NCBI GenBank assembly: GCA_910576325.1
Contig: CAJTIM010000014.1
Location: forward strand, 52,578-116,577
Origin: Clostridia bacterium
GTDB lineage: Bacteria; Bacillota; Clostridia; Lachnospirales; Lachnospiraceae
Direction: 5' to 3'
DNA: 64,000 nt
Numbering within the stretch: the stretch's first letter is position 1; each line of letters starts with the position of its first letter. Positions 63,905 through 64,000 of this stretch are shown here, piece after piece. The position numbers and the translations under genes were made by a program. The notes under the pieces are model-generated. The model searched no databases. It saw only the letters and a list, made by a program, of their open reading frames with translations, and was not told the DNA's origin.

Positions 63905-64000
63905 TCTATGCAAAAAATAACTGCCAGACCTCGAAAGAATCCGGCAGTTGGTGTAAAATTAATGTATGACCAAACACATTAACTTACAGAAAAATTATAG

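Overview
The window looks like chromosome of an anaerobic, endospore-forming Clostridia bacterium, most likely Lachnospiraceae. The evidence is spoVG and spoVT, a GlgC/GlgD pair, a DnaD/DnaI-type primosome pair, many Shine-Dalgarno sites of the AGGAGG type, BglG/LicT antitermination and several Rbs-type sugar ABC importers. No phage, transposase gene or CRISPR array is visible. Most genes lie on the minus strand; pncB, an acetate-kinase-like gene, murC-dnaD-dnaC-prs and one lacI are on plus.

Layout. 1-5.8 kb: sugar operon 1 (ROK kinase, M24-like protein, frameshifted binding protein, ATPase, permease running off the left edge). 6-12.6 kb: tRNA-Gln(CUG), a cation exporter, pncB with a NiaR-like site, a 211-bp palindrome followed by a G-tract cluster, asnB and an Rpn-type nuclease. 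12.8-16.5 kb: a two-component system with its own lipoprotein. 16.6-22 kb: a beta-glucoside PTS operon (licT, IIBCA, GH1, HAD) with two RAT/terminator switches. 22.3-31.4 kb: sugar operon 2 (lacI, binding protein, phosphotriesterase-like hydrolase, ATPase, permease, two M24-like proteins, AroE-like dehydrogenase) behind two identical LacI-type operators. 31.8-36 kb: spoVT, an acetate-kinase-like gene and a modular GH25 lipoprotein. 36-45 kb: core genes (two PrsA-like lipoproteins, mfd, pth, spoVG, glgD, glgC). 45.5-50.4 kb: murC, a DnaA-box cluster, dnaD, the dnaC-like loader and a PRPP-synthetase-like gene. 50.5-56.9 kb: a second two-component system, a PTS_EIIC_2 membrane protein with a NiaR-like site, niaR, tcdA, a large membrane protein and a coiled-coil protein. 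57-63.9 kb: sugar operon 3 (class II aldolase, binding protein, permease, ATPase, ketose 3-epimerase) with a divergent lacI.

How it fits together. Three Rbs-type importers sit beside three different enzyme sets, so the window is rich in uptake of small carbohydrates or related molecules. The least explained part is operon 2. It couples an importer to a PHP-type metal hydrolase, two M24 proteins that have lost the metal-binding aspartates, and an AroE homologue without the usual substrate serines. Operon 1 repeats the pairing of importer and degenerate M24 protein. Regulatory links readable in the sequence are NiaR (pncB and the PTS_EIIC_2 gene share an 11-bp motif), LicT (two RATs), two LacI systems with visible operators, and DnaA (four perfect boxes before dnaD).
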